64,000 nt of DNA from Phyllostachys edulis (GCA_036346405.1 CM070553.1:71922976-71986975), one strand, 5' to 3'; shown: positions 9,404 to 20,800, counted from the first letter of the stretch. The notes: generated by a model from the letters alone, not told the origin. Numbers and translations: made by a program.

Positions 9404-11929
9404 TGTGAGACCCCGACGTTTATTCGGCTCATAATACTTAGTCATCCAATTGACCCTAGTATTATCAACCAAATAAACCCAGTCTCGAGAGATGTATACT
9501 TCCTGAATGCAAGATACATACCTCACAACAAAAGAATGTATCAATTCCATACAACACATAGTACATAAGCAACAAACCGAAGTTAATATTAATAAGGATA
9601 GGTTATTACAAAAGAGGCCCTTAGGCCAAATAACAACAAGACTACAAAGATACACAATGAAGCAAAAGTGCCATAAAGATGGCCCAAAATAAGAGCCAAC
9701 CAAGGTGCCTTTAGCCCACAAGGCAACCGACCGGACCGCCAAGCTAGTCGCTCTCCCAACCACCGTCTGACTCACAAAAACTAAAGCCCTTTGGGCTCTA
9801 CCTCCTCTGCAACAAAGTTGTTAAGCAAAGCAAATGAGTACAATAAATTGTTTATTGTACTCGCAAGACTGACGTGTAAGATAACAGAACTATAATTTAG
9901 CTATATGCAAGCTTTATTTAAGTGGATGAGGTTTTGGACTCATTTAAGCACAAAGCAAGTTTTCATTTGCAATAATATAGTAGATTGAAAGCAATTTGAC
10001 AAAGCATTTTTAATTGTTGAAATAACAACGAGATAAATAACAAGATAACAACAACAAGAACAACCTGGAAGTGACCAACCCAAGTCACCACAACAATAGC
10101 ATGAACTCCCCGTTCATACCAACCATGTCAAGTTTTAATTAAAGGTTGTAGTCTAGTCTTGAACGACCTTACCAAGCATGTCCATAACCTAGGACGAGGC
10201 TATTCGAATAGTTTTATCCCTGCAGGGTGTACCACTGTACCCACACGTCAGACCGCCTTTCCTTTAGGCACACTACCTTTGGTATGCCGGCACGGCTAAG
10301 TCCTACGAGACATTTCCAATGGACAATGCTAATTCTGAGTCGCACAACCCACGGGGAGAAGGAGACATCACACAACCTACCCGGAAGCTAATGCTCCCCT
10401 CCCACATCACACACACATTTTATCTTTAAAAACACACCAACCGAGCGACCCCAATTAACACCGCCCAAAGTACTTAGTCAAGAGGGGTTCCATATGCCCC
10501 TCGTGTGGTTAGCACGCAAAATTGCTTGGCATAGTGACCCAAGTACTCGGTCCTTAGGGACCCAGGCATACCACCACATCCAAAAACCACACCATCCATC
10601 CAATATGCCCAAGTCTAAATCAATCTTTTATTTTCAGTTTTTGATTTTACAAATTAATCAAAGCACAAGTGCTGGACATATAGGAGTAATAATCAGTTTT
10701 GAGTGATCAAGACCATCGACTAAGTCGATGATCGCCCATTTCTATCGTTACTAAGCATGTCTAAGCAATTTAATCGAAACTACTAAGTGATAAGAGCTCA
10801 TCCAACGAGCTCAAACCACAGCAAATAACCTAGGCTCATGGTAGTAGAGGATAAACAATTCCTACAGATTATGCAACTATAGGCTTGCTAGCGACATTTA
10901 ACACAAAGTAGCATGCATATATAGAAGTAAAACGATATATTAAGCTTTAAAGTAATGGGACAATGATGGAAATGATCAAACTTCTTGCCTTGCTGTTGCT
11001 GGTCAATTTGTTGCGGAGGGTCACTCTCGGGATCACCACAAATGTCGAAACCTAACGGAAAGGCGAGAAAGAACCGATAAGAACGACGAAAAACAACAAA
11101 GACAGCACAACAAACGAACTCCAAATTCTCTGAATTTTCTACAGCAGCAAGAGGGTTATTTTTAGGGAATATTGCAACAAGAACCAATTGATTTGGATTC
11201 TCAATGCAAAAGTTATGAGCAAAACAATTCTGCTCAGCCCCTAAAATACCAAACTGCACTATTCATTAATTTAATTATGAGGCAACATTTTCTAGAACAG
11301 AAGTGAAGCTGAAATTTTTACTGTAAAACCAGCACCTCATGAGATGAATAACACAATTGAGTTCATCTCATTTGGAGCTATATTGCACTCTCTACAAATT
11401 TTCAAAAACAAGAACTTGAACAAAATTATAATGCACAAGTCCTCATTTTCCTAGCAGCAACATGCTCAAAACTAATGTTCATAGTAAGACCATTAATGGA
11501 GGAAACCAACAAAGTTGGTCTCACTCAAAAATAATCTACAGAGCATTAGTTATGAATTTTACAAGTTAAGCATTAATTTGAGTGCACATTTAAAGTTAAT
11601 CTTAAAATCTAATGGTAAACTGTGCTCTGGGGCTGAACTTAACTTACAATCATTTTTAGATTAAAGTCAAGTCCAAGACAGAGCTAACACAATTTGAATG
11701 ACCTCAATTGGAATTAAAATGAAAAAGATATGAAATTCTAAAGTTTATACCTTATTCTGTTTATAATTAAGACTTCAATGGAATTTCTAAAGAAAAACAC
11801 ACAGGCCGGGGAGGACATGAGCCACAGATCTCAGATCTGACGGCTCAAGACCTCCCAGGAGAACAACACACACGCGCTCACGAGGTCCAGAGGTCCTGGA
11901 CCTCCTAGCAACGCACATGCGCGAGGTGA

Positions 11930-12320
11930 GGGGAGGTCATGGCCGTTGAAGGTGAATCCAACGGACCACAACGATGAGGGGAGGTCCGGGACGGACCAGA
12001 TCTAAAGGGGGAGGTCCTCAACGGTTGAGATCTTCCAAAGGAAGATCTAAACTATCAAGATCTCCCTAAGAAAGATCTACATCGTCAAGACCTCACAGGG
12101 GAGGTCCTGGACGGTCCAGATGTTCCAATGGAGGTCCTCGATGGTTCAGATCGTCCGAGGGAGGACCTTGACGGCCAAGATCTACCCGGGGAGGTCATAA
12201 ACGGCTGAGATAACCTAGGGGAGGTCCTAACGTCACAGACCTCCAGGGAGGTCTGGACGGCCACGATCGCGCAAGGGGAGGTCTTGGACGCTCCAGATCT
12301 CCACGGAGGAGGTCATGGAC
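11930..12320. repeat. GGAGGTC repeat cluster in the A LTR (R region)
   Basis: GAGGTC/GACCTC recurs every 20-45 bp, often with AGATCT. It is a looser form of the U3 palindrome array, lying downstream of the TATA element. Counterparts are 18000-18390, 28560-28960 and 55120-55520. Confidence 0.7.
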
Positions 12321-13439
12321 GTCCCAGAGCTCACGACCACGCGCTCGGACATGGAATAAATGCGCGCGGGACAACGAGGAGGTCCGCGCGCGGGAGGTCT
12401 TAAATGCGCGCAAAAGACAGGGTTAATGGCATTTAACGCCCAATGATTTCAATGATTTGAGCACATGATGAGCGCATAAAAAAACGGTGAATCTCTGTCC
12501 TAAACGACAATGGCATGGTCGGGACGTCCGACAAAGATTTGAGGACGTCCCACGGCTTATCGCCGGCGATTTAGGGCACGGCGGCGCGCACTGAGGGCAC
12601 CGTCGGGACCGCAATAGCCAGGCGCATCCTGTGGGCCTACTCAACAAGCGGCGGCGTTTTAAACGCCGGCGAGCCGGAGAGGACAACGAAGGCACCACAC
12701 GGCCAAAATCCAAAATGCAAAAGGGAAGCTCCGCGCGACATTCAAGCGTGCGCCCAAATTAAAAGCTCCGCGACAGGCATTCAAGCGGGTGCCAGCGACT
12801 AAAGGACTAACAGGAGGTACCTGGAGGTCCTAAGGTGCTGGGGAGGTCGTGGAGGTGATGACCGGAGTTGGGGAAGACAATGAAGCTTCACAGCCCGAGG
12901 CACCAGCTCCAAGCTCAACTTTGTCTACCTCTGAAAAATGCCCAAACAAATTAAGTTAGGGTTAACTTCCAAGACGTTTTGGGAGCAAAAGTGAGCGAGG
13001 GTTTGAAAAGGGAGCCACTGGAACTCCTGAACCACTGAGAAGCTCCAAAGACCTTGACAATGGCAGCCGCCAGTGAGGAGGTCAGTTAGTGGAGGAGGAG
13101 CTCAGCCACGCACAAAGTGCAAGGCTGAGAGCAATTGTGTGCAAAGGAAGCCAAGGGAGGATTCCAAGGGGTAACTTATAGCCGGTGGTGAAGGTTACGA
13201 GCTGGGGCTAAGCTCCATGGTGAGCTTAGCCCACGGGTTGGTCCATGGGGTGGCAAGGACATGAGGTTGACAAGGTGCAGGCCTGAGCTAACCTGAGAGA
13301 TTTAAAGTCGACCAAGCATCAAATGCGGGTCAAGAAAGAGTCATGAAAAGTACACAATTGGACAAGCTGGGCATTAACTCCATCGCTTTCAGAGCCTTGG
13401 CAGCGCGCCGAGGAAGGAGAAGAACAGGGGAGGTCCTTA

Positions 13440-14420
13440 TGACCGTTGGATAAGACCTGGGAGAGGTCCTAACCATCGGATGATAATTTTGAACCGTTAT
13501 GTTGTAAGTGGCTGGGAGGAGGTCCCAGCCACACGATCAAGGATGGGGAGGCCGTGGCCCTCCGATTTCCTTAATGTGCAAGCGCACGTGGGGAAATAGG
13601 ACAGGAGGTCCAAAGCGTTGGATCTCCATCCAACGGTGCGGACCTCCTGTGAGGTCTTAACCGCACGCGAACATAAGACATGAGGGGGAGGTCATGGCCT
13701 TTGGATTAAAATCCAAGGGCACACAACCAAAGGGAGGTCTGAGGCTTTGCGTGAAGCGCGAGGGAGGTCAAGACCTTTGGATTTTGATCCAACGGTGGTG
13801 ATCAAAACAGGGGAGGTCCTGAGTCTCGCACAACACACAAGGGAGGTCATGGCCATTAGATTTAGATCTAAGGGCAACGACCTCACGTGCGCGGAAGGAC
13901 CTAGCTGTGATGTTTTTCAGAGGAGGTCGTGGCCTTTGGATGTAAATCCAACGGCTGCGACCTCAAGTGAGTGCAAAGGAGGTCTCGATAGTTAGATTAA
14001 GAGGAGGAGGTCGAGGCGGTTGGATGTAAATCCAACAGCTATGACCTCGCCAAGGTGGAAGGTGGTTTTTGAGGTTTGATAACAAGGGGAGGTCAGGGCC
14101 GGTTGGATCTTAATCCAAGGGCTATGACCTGGACAAGGTGAGGAGGTCTTTGGGATTTAACACACAGGGGAGGTCATGACCGTGGATCTTTGATCCAACG
14201 GTTATGACCTGATGAGGTGGGAAAGCCTTTGCGGTGTTGACCGCGGAGGTGGTCTGGCGCCCACGTTGACCCGAGGAGGTCCACGCGGTCCAGAGGACTT
14301 CGAAGGGGAGGTCCTGGGTGCGTTGGTTGAGGGGGAGGTCGTGGCCTTTGGATTGGATCCAACGGCTACGACCTCATCAAGGTGGGGAAGGAGGTCAGAT
14401 GGGGTTGGGCTGGACCAGCT
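13440..14420. repeat. U3 palindrome array of A1
   Basis: Repeated units of about 70-110 bp each hold an imperfect palindrome: GAGGTCGTGGCC, then TTGGAT, a short centre, ATCCAA and GGCTACGACCTC. The clearest is 14335-14375, where 17 of 20 arm positions pair by eye. Exact MSA-type elements (TCCAACGGYTA) are at 14194-14204 and 14358-14368. The array lies upstream of the TATA element in the sense of transcription, so it may be an enhancer. Confidence 0.8.
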
Positions 14421-14933
14421 TTGCAAAGTGGCTAGCCCAAGGAACAGTGTAGGCTTTTAAATTTAGTTTTTAACAGCTGAAACTTAGCAGAATTATTTGA
14501 GATAGCAAATGAACTCCAAATTTAATGAAATTTTAACTGGAGCTTGCTGACAATGAGATTAACCTTGCATAAAATTTCCAGAGGTTATTATGCAATGCAT
14601 TTTTCTCAGGAAATTCGTTAAGGTTGTTTAAAGGATTGTTTTACCTCCAAAATTTATCAAACTAGTTTTACAACTTGTGATATTTTTCAGAGGGGTCCCA
14701 CATCAGTTTTTGGGACCAAGGAAAATATATTCCAATGTTTGACACCAGATTTAGACAATTGGAAAAATGAATTTGACTTTTGGGTCAACAAGAGCTTTGT
14801 GTTTTTGGATTACACAACTCTTGGACAAGAATTACATGAATGTTTAGGGGTTTTCAAGGTGTGAGAAAAAGTTTTAATTTCTAAACATATAATTATACTT
14901 GAATAACCCAAATTATACAGTTGGGATGTTACA

Positions 14934-15384
14934 ACCGAGCCTATCGATATTGACCTTTACGCTACTGAAGAAGAGAAACTGAGTTACCAGCAAGGCAAGC
15001 ATCATTTGAACTTTCTTTTGCATCATATTTGATCCCAGTTTTATTAAGTTAGTGCAATGATAATTGCTTGCATGCTATTTTTGATAATGTCGCTATTTTT
15101 GTGATGTGTAGTTTAGTTATCTCCTAATTCATTGAGGTTATACTTGAATTATTCTAGTACCACATGCTTAAGTTAGAATGGTTGAAATATGTTGTTCGGG
15201 TTTGCTTAGCCATGCAAGTCTAGAACCGTTAGTTGATTGTCGGGAATAACCCGACAAATATGGGATAAACACAACTATCTTCATATGCTTTTGTTTCAGA
15301 TCTTCATATCTGTTTTATAAGTTAAATTTTGTCATTTTAAATGAGCTGTTGGGTCTGGACAAGTGATGGTTAGTGATGGTACAT
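14934..15384 (+). mobile_element. LTR fragment F
   Basis: A fragment of a further LTR family in + orientation, similar in layout to D around 3220-3625. It has an open stretch ending CAGCAAG|GCAAGC (exon beta donor, about 14993), CATGCTA, GCTTAGCCATGCAAGTCTAG and GGACAAGTGATGGTTAGTG. It starts abruptly at the A1 LTR end and stops abruptly near 15384, so both ends are broken. It has no coding domain. Confidence 0.65.
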
Positions 15385-15405
15385 TTTTGTAAGGGGTGGA
15401 GATTT
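15385..15405 (+). other. Family A polypurine tract remnant before the first A2 LTR
   Basis: TTTGTAAGGGGTGGAGATTT matches the sequence just before the 3' LTR of A2 (25930-25949). A 5' LTR should not have internal sequence upstream, so this is the end of another family A internal region whose remainder is lost. Confidence 0.85.
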
Positions 15406-15954
15406 TGTAACATCCCAACTGTATAATTTGGGTTATTCAAGTATAATTATATGTGTAGAAATTAAAACTTTTTCTCACAACTTGAAAACCCCTAAAATCT
15501 CATGTAATTCTTGTCCAAGAGTTGTGTAGTCCAAAAACACAAAGCTCTTGTTGACCAAAAGTCAAATTCCTTTTCCAATTATCTTAAATCTTGTGCCCAA
15601 CAATTGGAAAGTATTTTCCTTGGTCCTAAAACTGATGTGGGACCCCTCTGAAAAATATCACAAGTTGTAAAACTAGTTTGATAAATTTTGGAGGTAAAAC
15701 AATCCTTTAAACAACCTTAACGAATTTCCTGAGAAAAGTGCATTGCATAATAACCTCTGGAAATTTTATGCAAGGTTGATCTCATTGTCAGCAAGCTCCA
15801 GTTAAAATTTCATTAAATTTGGAGTTCATTTGCTATCTCAAATAATTCTGATAAGTTTCAGCTGTTAAAAACTAAATTTAAAAGCCTACACTGTTCCTTG
15901 GGCTAGCCACTTCATAAAGTCGGTCCAAATTTCAACCCCATCTCGACCTCCTTC

Positions 15955-16985
15955 CCCATTTGATGAGGTCGTAGCCGTTGGATCCAATCCAAAGGCCACG
16001 ACCTCCCCTCAACCAACGCACCCAGACCTCCTTCAAGTCCTCTCGACCGCGTGGACCTCCTCGTCAACGTGGGCGCCAGACCTCCTCCGCGGTCAACACC
16101 GCAAAGGCTTTCCCACCTCATCAGTCAGAACTGTTGGATCAAAGATCCACGGTCATGACCTCCCCGTGTTAAATCCCAAAGACCTCCTCATTTGTCCAGT
16201 CATAGCCCTTGGATTAAGATCCAACCGCTCGACCTCCCCTTGTTATCAAACCTCAAAACCACCTTCCACCTTGGCGAGGTCATAGTCATTGGATTTACAT
16301 CCAACCGCCTCCCGACCTCCCCTCACCGTTAAGTTAAGCAAACTTCCCACCTACATGAGGTCACACCATTGGATCAAAAATCCATGGTCGCGACCTCCTC
16401 CTCTAAGCTAACTATCGACCTCCTTTGCACTCACTTGAGGTCGCACTGCTGATTTACATCCAAAGGCCACGACCTCCTCTCAAAAACATCACAGCTAGGT
16501 CCTTCACAAGACGTGAGGTCGTTGCCCTTAGATCTAAATCTAATGGCCATGACCTCCTTGTGTGTTGCGCAAGCTCAAGACCTCCTTTGCGCCACGCATG
16601 CGAGGCTCCCTGTGTTGATCACCACCGTTGGATCAAAATCCAAAGGTCTTGACCTCCCCCGCTTCACGCAAAGCCTCGACCTCCCTTGGTTGTGTGCCCT
16701 TGGATTTTAATCCAAAGGCCATGACCTCCCCTCATGTCTTATGTTCAAGTGCGTTAAGACCTCACAGAGGTCCGCTGCTGGATGGAGATCCAACGCTTTG
16801 GACCTCCCCGTCCTATTTTCCTCGTGCGCTACACATTAAGGAAATCGGAGGGCCACGACCTCCCATCCTTGATCGTGTGGCTGGGACCTCCTCCCAGTCA
16901 TTTAGGCGTAACGGTTCAAAATTGTCATCCGATGGTTAGGACCTCTCCCAGGTTTTATCCAACGGTCATAAAGACCTCCCCTGTT
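15955..16985. repeat. U3 palindrome array of the A2 left LTR
   Basis: Same array as in A1, read in the opposite orientation. Units pair GAGGTCGTAGCCGTTGGAT with ATCCAAAGGCCACGACCTC. Several units have lost bases relative to the right LTR copy, for example at 16130 and 16198. Confidence 0.8.
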
Positions 16986-17228
16986 CTTCTCCTTCCTCTG
17001 ACACGCCTGCGAGCTCTGAGCAGTGTATTTAATGCGTGTCTGTGCATGGGATACGTTATAACAGCTCTTTGCTGACCCGCATTTAATGCAGGTCAGCTTT
17101 TCGCCCCTCTAGTCAGCTCAAGCCTGCCACTGTGTCAACATACCATCTTGTCCATTGTCATAGACCACGCCATGGGCCAAGCTCACCATGAGCTTAGCCA
17201 GTGGTCTAAGACCTCCTTTGCCCTAAGG

Positions 17229-17234
17229 ATAAAA
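17229..17234 (+). promoter_or_regulatory. TATA-like element of the A2 left LTR
   Basis: ATAAAA within GGATAAAACC. The equivalent site is GGTATAAAA in A3 (56236-56244, - strand) and CTATAAG in A1, each followed by a conserved CCATTGTT stretch. The conserved position supports it as the LTR promoter. The right LTR copy is at 27806-27811. Confidence 0.65.
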
Positions 17235-17459
17235 CCACCCCCACTATGCCTTTGTCTTCTTTTACACGCCATTGTTCCTTGCTCGCTCTCCCGGGCTTGG
17301 GAACTCTAAACCACTGAAACCTTCCTTGGCCGCCATTGTTGGAGTTCAAGCTCCTTGGTGGGCAAGGGTCACTGGAGATTTCTTCTCCCTCTCCTTGCTT
17401 CCATTTGTGCCTTTCCTCTGGGACCAAGCCCTAACCAAATTTGTTTGGGCCTTTTTCAG

Positions 17460-17569
17460 AGGTGGACAAAGCTAGAGTTGGAGCTGGTGCCTTGGGCTGT
17501 GAAGCTTCATTGTCTTCCCCAACTCCGGTCATCACCTCCACGACCTCCCCAGCACCTTAGGACCTCCAG
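17460..17569 (+). other. Predicted LTR exon alpha, family A
   Basis: The segment follows CTAACC and GGGCCTTTTTCAG (branch point plus acceptor) and ends GACCTCCAG|GTACTCC. Both sites are kept in A1 and in A3 (ending CTCCAG|GTAATCC near 55905). In A3 one frame stays open across the whole piece and joins exon beta in phase. In A1 and A2 that frame has a stop, so it may be untranslated leader. Confidence 0.4.
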
Positions 17570-19150
17570 GTACTCCTCCTGTAGTCCTTAGTTGCTGGCA
17601 CCCGCTTGAATGATTTTGCGGAGCTTTCTTGGCACAAGCTTGAATGTCGCGTGGAGCTTCATTTTGCTTTTCGGTGTTTGGCGTCTTTGGTCAATTTGCC
17701 CTCTCGGCTCACGCCGCGTTCAAAGCCGCCGTCGCCGTTGAGAGGAGGTCCACTGAGTGTGCAACGTTATTGTGCACTCAGTGGTACCATTGGAGGTCGC
17801 CGGCGAGGCCTACATCGCCGGCGAGAACCAAATCTTTGAGCTCGGGATTTTTGTCGGACGCAACGGCAGCGTCGTTGTCGTTTTAGGACAGAGATCCTCA
17901 GCTTTGATTGCGCTAATCATTGCTCAATCTCGCGATCATTGGCGTCTTAACTGCCTTTAATCCACCCTTGTGCGTGCATTTAAGACCGCTTGCGCGCGGA
18001 CCTCCTCGTGGTCCCGCAAGATTTATGCTTTGTCCAGCGCTGCGCGCGCTGGGCTCGGGGCGCCCGCACCTCCTCGAGGAGATGCGAGCGCCCAGACCTC
18101 CTCCAGCGGTCTCGACCATCCGCACCTCCCTGGAGGTCTGTGATGTTTAGATCTACCGCTTAGGACCTCCTCGAGGTTATCTCACCGTTGAGGACCTCCC
18201 CTTTAGATCTGGTCCGTTCCGGACCTCCCCCATCGTTGTGGTCCGTTGGATTTCCCATCTCGGCCACGACCTCCCACACCTCGCGCATGTGCGTTATTAG
18301 GAGGTCCAGACCTCTGGACCTCACGTCTTGGCGTGTGTGTTGTTCTCGGGAGGTCTCGAGCCGTTAGATCTGTGATCTGTGGCTCACAACCTCCCATGTC
18401 CTTGTGAATTTTCTTAGGAATTCCAAAAAAGTCTTAATTATAAATGAATAAGGTATAAGCTTTAGAATTCCATATCTTTTTCATTTTTAATCCAAATGAG
18501 GTCATTCAAAGTATGTTGGCTCTGTCTTGGACTTGACTTTAATCCAAAAATGATTGTAAGTTGAGTCCAACTCCAGAGCACAGTTTGCCATTAGATTTTA
18601 AAACCAACTTTAAAATATACACTTAAATCAATGCTTAACTTGTAAAATACAAAACTAATGCTCTGTAGATTATTTTTGAGTGAGACCAACTTTGTTGGTT
18701 TCTCTAATAATGAACTCACTGTGAAAATTAGTTTTGAGCTTGTTGCTGTTATAAAAATGAGGACTTGTGCATTATAATTTTGTTCAAGTTCTTGTTTTTG
18801 AAAAATTATAGAAAGTGCAATATAGCTCCAAATGAGATGAACTCAATTGTGTTATTCACCTCATGAGGTGCTGGTTTTACAGTAAAAATTTCAGCTTCAC
18901 TTCTGTTCTAGAAAATGTTGCCTCATAATTAAATTAATGAATAGTGCAGTTTGGTATTTTAGGGGCTGAGCAGAATTGTTTTGCTCATAACCTTTGCATT
19001 GAGAATCCAGATCAATTGGTTCTTGTTGCAATATTCCCTAAAAATCACCCTCTTGCTGCTGTAGAAAATTCAGAGAATTTGGAGTTCGTTGTTGTGCTGT
19101 CTTTGTTGTTTTTCGTCGTTCTTATCGGTTCTTTCTCGCCTTTCCGTTAG

Positions 19151-19213
19151 GTTTCGACATTTGTGGTGATCCCGAGAGTGACCCTCCGCAACAAATTGAC
19201 CAGCAACAGCAAG
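19151..19213 (+). other. Predicted LTR exon beta, family A (63 nt)
   Basis: Lies between TTTCTCGCCTTTCCGTTAG and CAACAGCAAG|GCAAGC. It reads 2 nt, 20 codons and 1 nt without a stop and is rich in Asp, Pro and Gln (ending DQQQQ). Copies in A1 (10989-11051), the right LTR (29716-29778) and A3 (54353-54415) have the same length and no stop, even though A3 differs at many codons. Confidence 0.5.
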
Positions 19214-20387
19214 GCAAGCAGTTTGATCATTTCCATCATTGTCCCATTACTTTAAAGCTTAATATATCGTTTTACTTCTATGTATGCATGCTACTTTGTG
19301 TTAAATGTCGCTAGCAAGCCTATAGTTGCATAATCTGTAGGAATTGTTTATCCTCTACTACCATGAGCCTAGGTTATTTGCTGTGGTGGGAGCTCGTTGG
19401 ATGAGCTCTTATCACTTAGTAGTTTCGATTTAAATTGCTTAGACATGCTTAGTAACGATAGAATGGGCGATCATCGACTTAGTCGATGGTCTTGATCACT
19501 CAAAACTGATTATTACTCCTATATGTCCAGCACTTGTGCTTTGATTAATTTGTAAAATCAAAAACTGAAAATAAAAGATTGATTTAGACTTGGGCATATT
19601 GGATGGATGGTGTGGTTTTTGGATGTGGTGGTATGCCTGGGTCCCTAAGGACCGAGTACTTGGGTCACTAAGCCAGCGATTTTATGTGCTAACCACACGA
19701 GGGGCATATGGAACCCTCTTGACTAAGTACTTTGGGCGGTGTTAATTGGGGTCGCTCGGTTGGTGTGTTTTAAAGATAAAATGTGTGTGTGATGTGGGAG
19801 GAGCATTAGCTTCCTGTAGGTTGTGTGATGTCTCCTTCTCCCGTGGGTTGTGCGACTCAGAATTAGCATTGTCCATTGGAAATGTCTCGTAGGACTTAGC
19901 CGTGCCAGCATACCAAAGGTAGTGTGCCTAAAGGAAAGGCGGTCTGACGTGTGGGTACAGTGGTACACCCTGCAGGGATAAAACTATTCGAATAGCCTCG
20001 TCCTAGGTTATGGACATGCTTGGTAAGGTCGTTCAAGACTAGACTACAACCTTTCATTAAAACTTGACATGGTTGGTATGAACGGGGAGTTCATGCTATT
20101 GTTGTGGTGACTTGGGTTGGTCACTTCCAGCTTGTTCTTGTTGTTGTTACCTTGTTATTTATCTCGTGTTATTTCAACAATTAAAAATGCTTTGTCAAAT
20201 TGCTTTCAATCTACTATATTATTGCAAATGAAAACTTGCTTTGTGCTTAAATGAGTCCAAAGCCTCATCCACTTAAATAAAGCTTGCATATAGCTAAATT
20301 ATAGTTCTGTTATCTTACACGTCAGTCTTGCGAGTACAATAAACAATTTATTGTAATCATTTGCTTTGCTCAACAACTTTGTTGCAG

Positions 20388-20449
20388 AGGAGGTAGAGCC
20401 CAAAGGGCTTTACTTTTGTGAGTCAGGCGGTGGTTGGGAGAGCGACTAG
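20388..20449 (+). other. Predicted LTR terminal exon gamma, family A
   Basis: Begins after ACTTTGTTGCAG. Joined in phase to exon beta it encodes EEVEPKGLYFCES and a few more residues, then stops at TAG 20447-20449. The predicted GC-AG intron 19214-20387 is 1,174 nt. A1 has the same frame and stop (stop codon at 9744-9746). Confidence 0.45.
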
Positions 20450-20800
20450 CTTGGCGGTCCTGGCGATTGCCTTGTGGGCTAAAGGCACACTGGTTGGCTC
20501 TTATTTTGGGCCATCTTTATGGCACTTTTGCTTCCGCTGTGTATCTTTGTAGTTTCGTTGTTATTTGGCCAGAAGGCCCCTCTTTTGTAATAACCTATTC
20601 CTTATTAATATTAACTTTTAGTTTGTTGCTTATGTACTATGTGTTGTATGGAATTGATACATTCTTTTGTTGTGAGGTATGTATACTGCATTCTGGGAAG
20701 TATACATCTCTCAAGACCGGGTTTATTTGGTTGATAATACTAGGGTCAATTGGATGACTAAGTATTATGAGCCGAATAAACGTCGGGGTCTCACAAAAGT

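Larger units (their letters stand above)
5068..14933 (-). mobile_element. Element A1, truncated Ty3/gypsy chromovirus (family A)
   Basis: On the - strand the order is 5' LTR (14933 to 9404), primer site, leader, gag, protease, RT, RNase H and integrase, ending at 5068 inside the integrase core. There the sequence switches at one base to the end of LTR D, so the chromodomain, polypurine tract and 3' LTR are missing. The other flank (14934) enters an unrelated LTR fragment, and no target duplication can be checked. Nucleotide similarity to A2 is high, but A1 keeps much longer open frames, notably a 530-codon RT-RNase H frame. Confidence 0.9.
9404..14933 (-). repeat. A1 5' LTR (5,530 bp)
   Basis: On the - strand it starts TGTAACATCCC at 14933 and ends GGTCTCACA at 9404. 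U3 (14933 to about 13180) holds the palindrome array. A TATA-like CTATAAG is at 13175-13181. The rest, about 3.7 kb, is R/U5 and holds further GGAGGTC repeats (about 11800-12400), predicted exon beta (10989-11051), the CTATTCGAATAG module (10200-10211), a 12-bp-stem hairpin (9836-9862) and predicted exon gamma (from 9806 to stop 9744). The LTR is longer than the internal region. Confidence 0.92.
15406..20795 (+). repeat. A2 left LTR (5,390 bp)
   Basis: Starts TGTAACATCCC and ends GGGGTCTCACA. U3 holds the palindrome array (about 15955-16985) with an exact MSA-type element at 15972-15982. A TATA-like ATAAAA is at 17229-17234. Downstream are predicted exons alpha (17460-17569), beta (19151-19213) and gamma (20388-20449), the palindrome module (19984-19995) and a hairpin (about 20333-20359). 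With transcription starting near 17255, the RNA leader before gag would exceed 4 kb before splicing. Confidence 0.92.

Noticed and set aside
9263..9775. Open frame crossing the LTR end and primer site, with a 60-codon tail nearly identical in A1 and A2 (20679-20936)
   Set aside because: The tail encodes the primer site itself and is conserved because the two copies are near-identical DNA. There is no upstream conservation or domain.
13440..14420. CRISPR-like or satellite array because of regular short repeats
   Set aside because: The DNA is plant nuclear. Units are palindromic and of variable spacing, lie inside LTR U3 and recur in every family A LTR, so they are part of the LTR.
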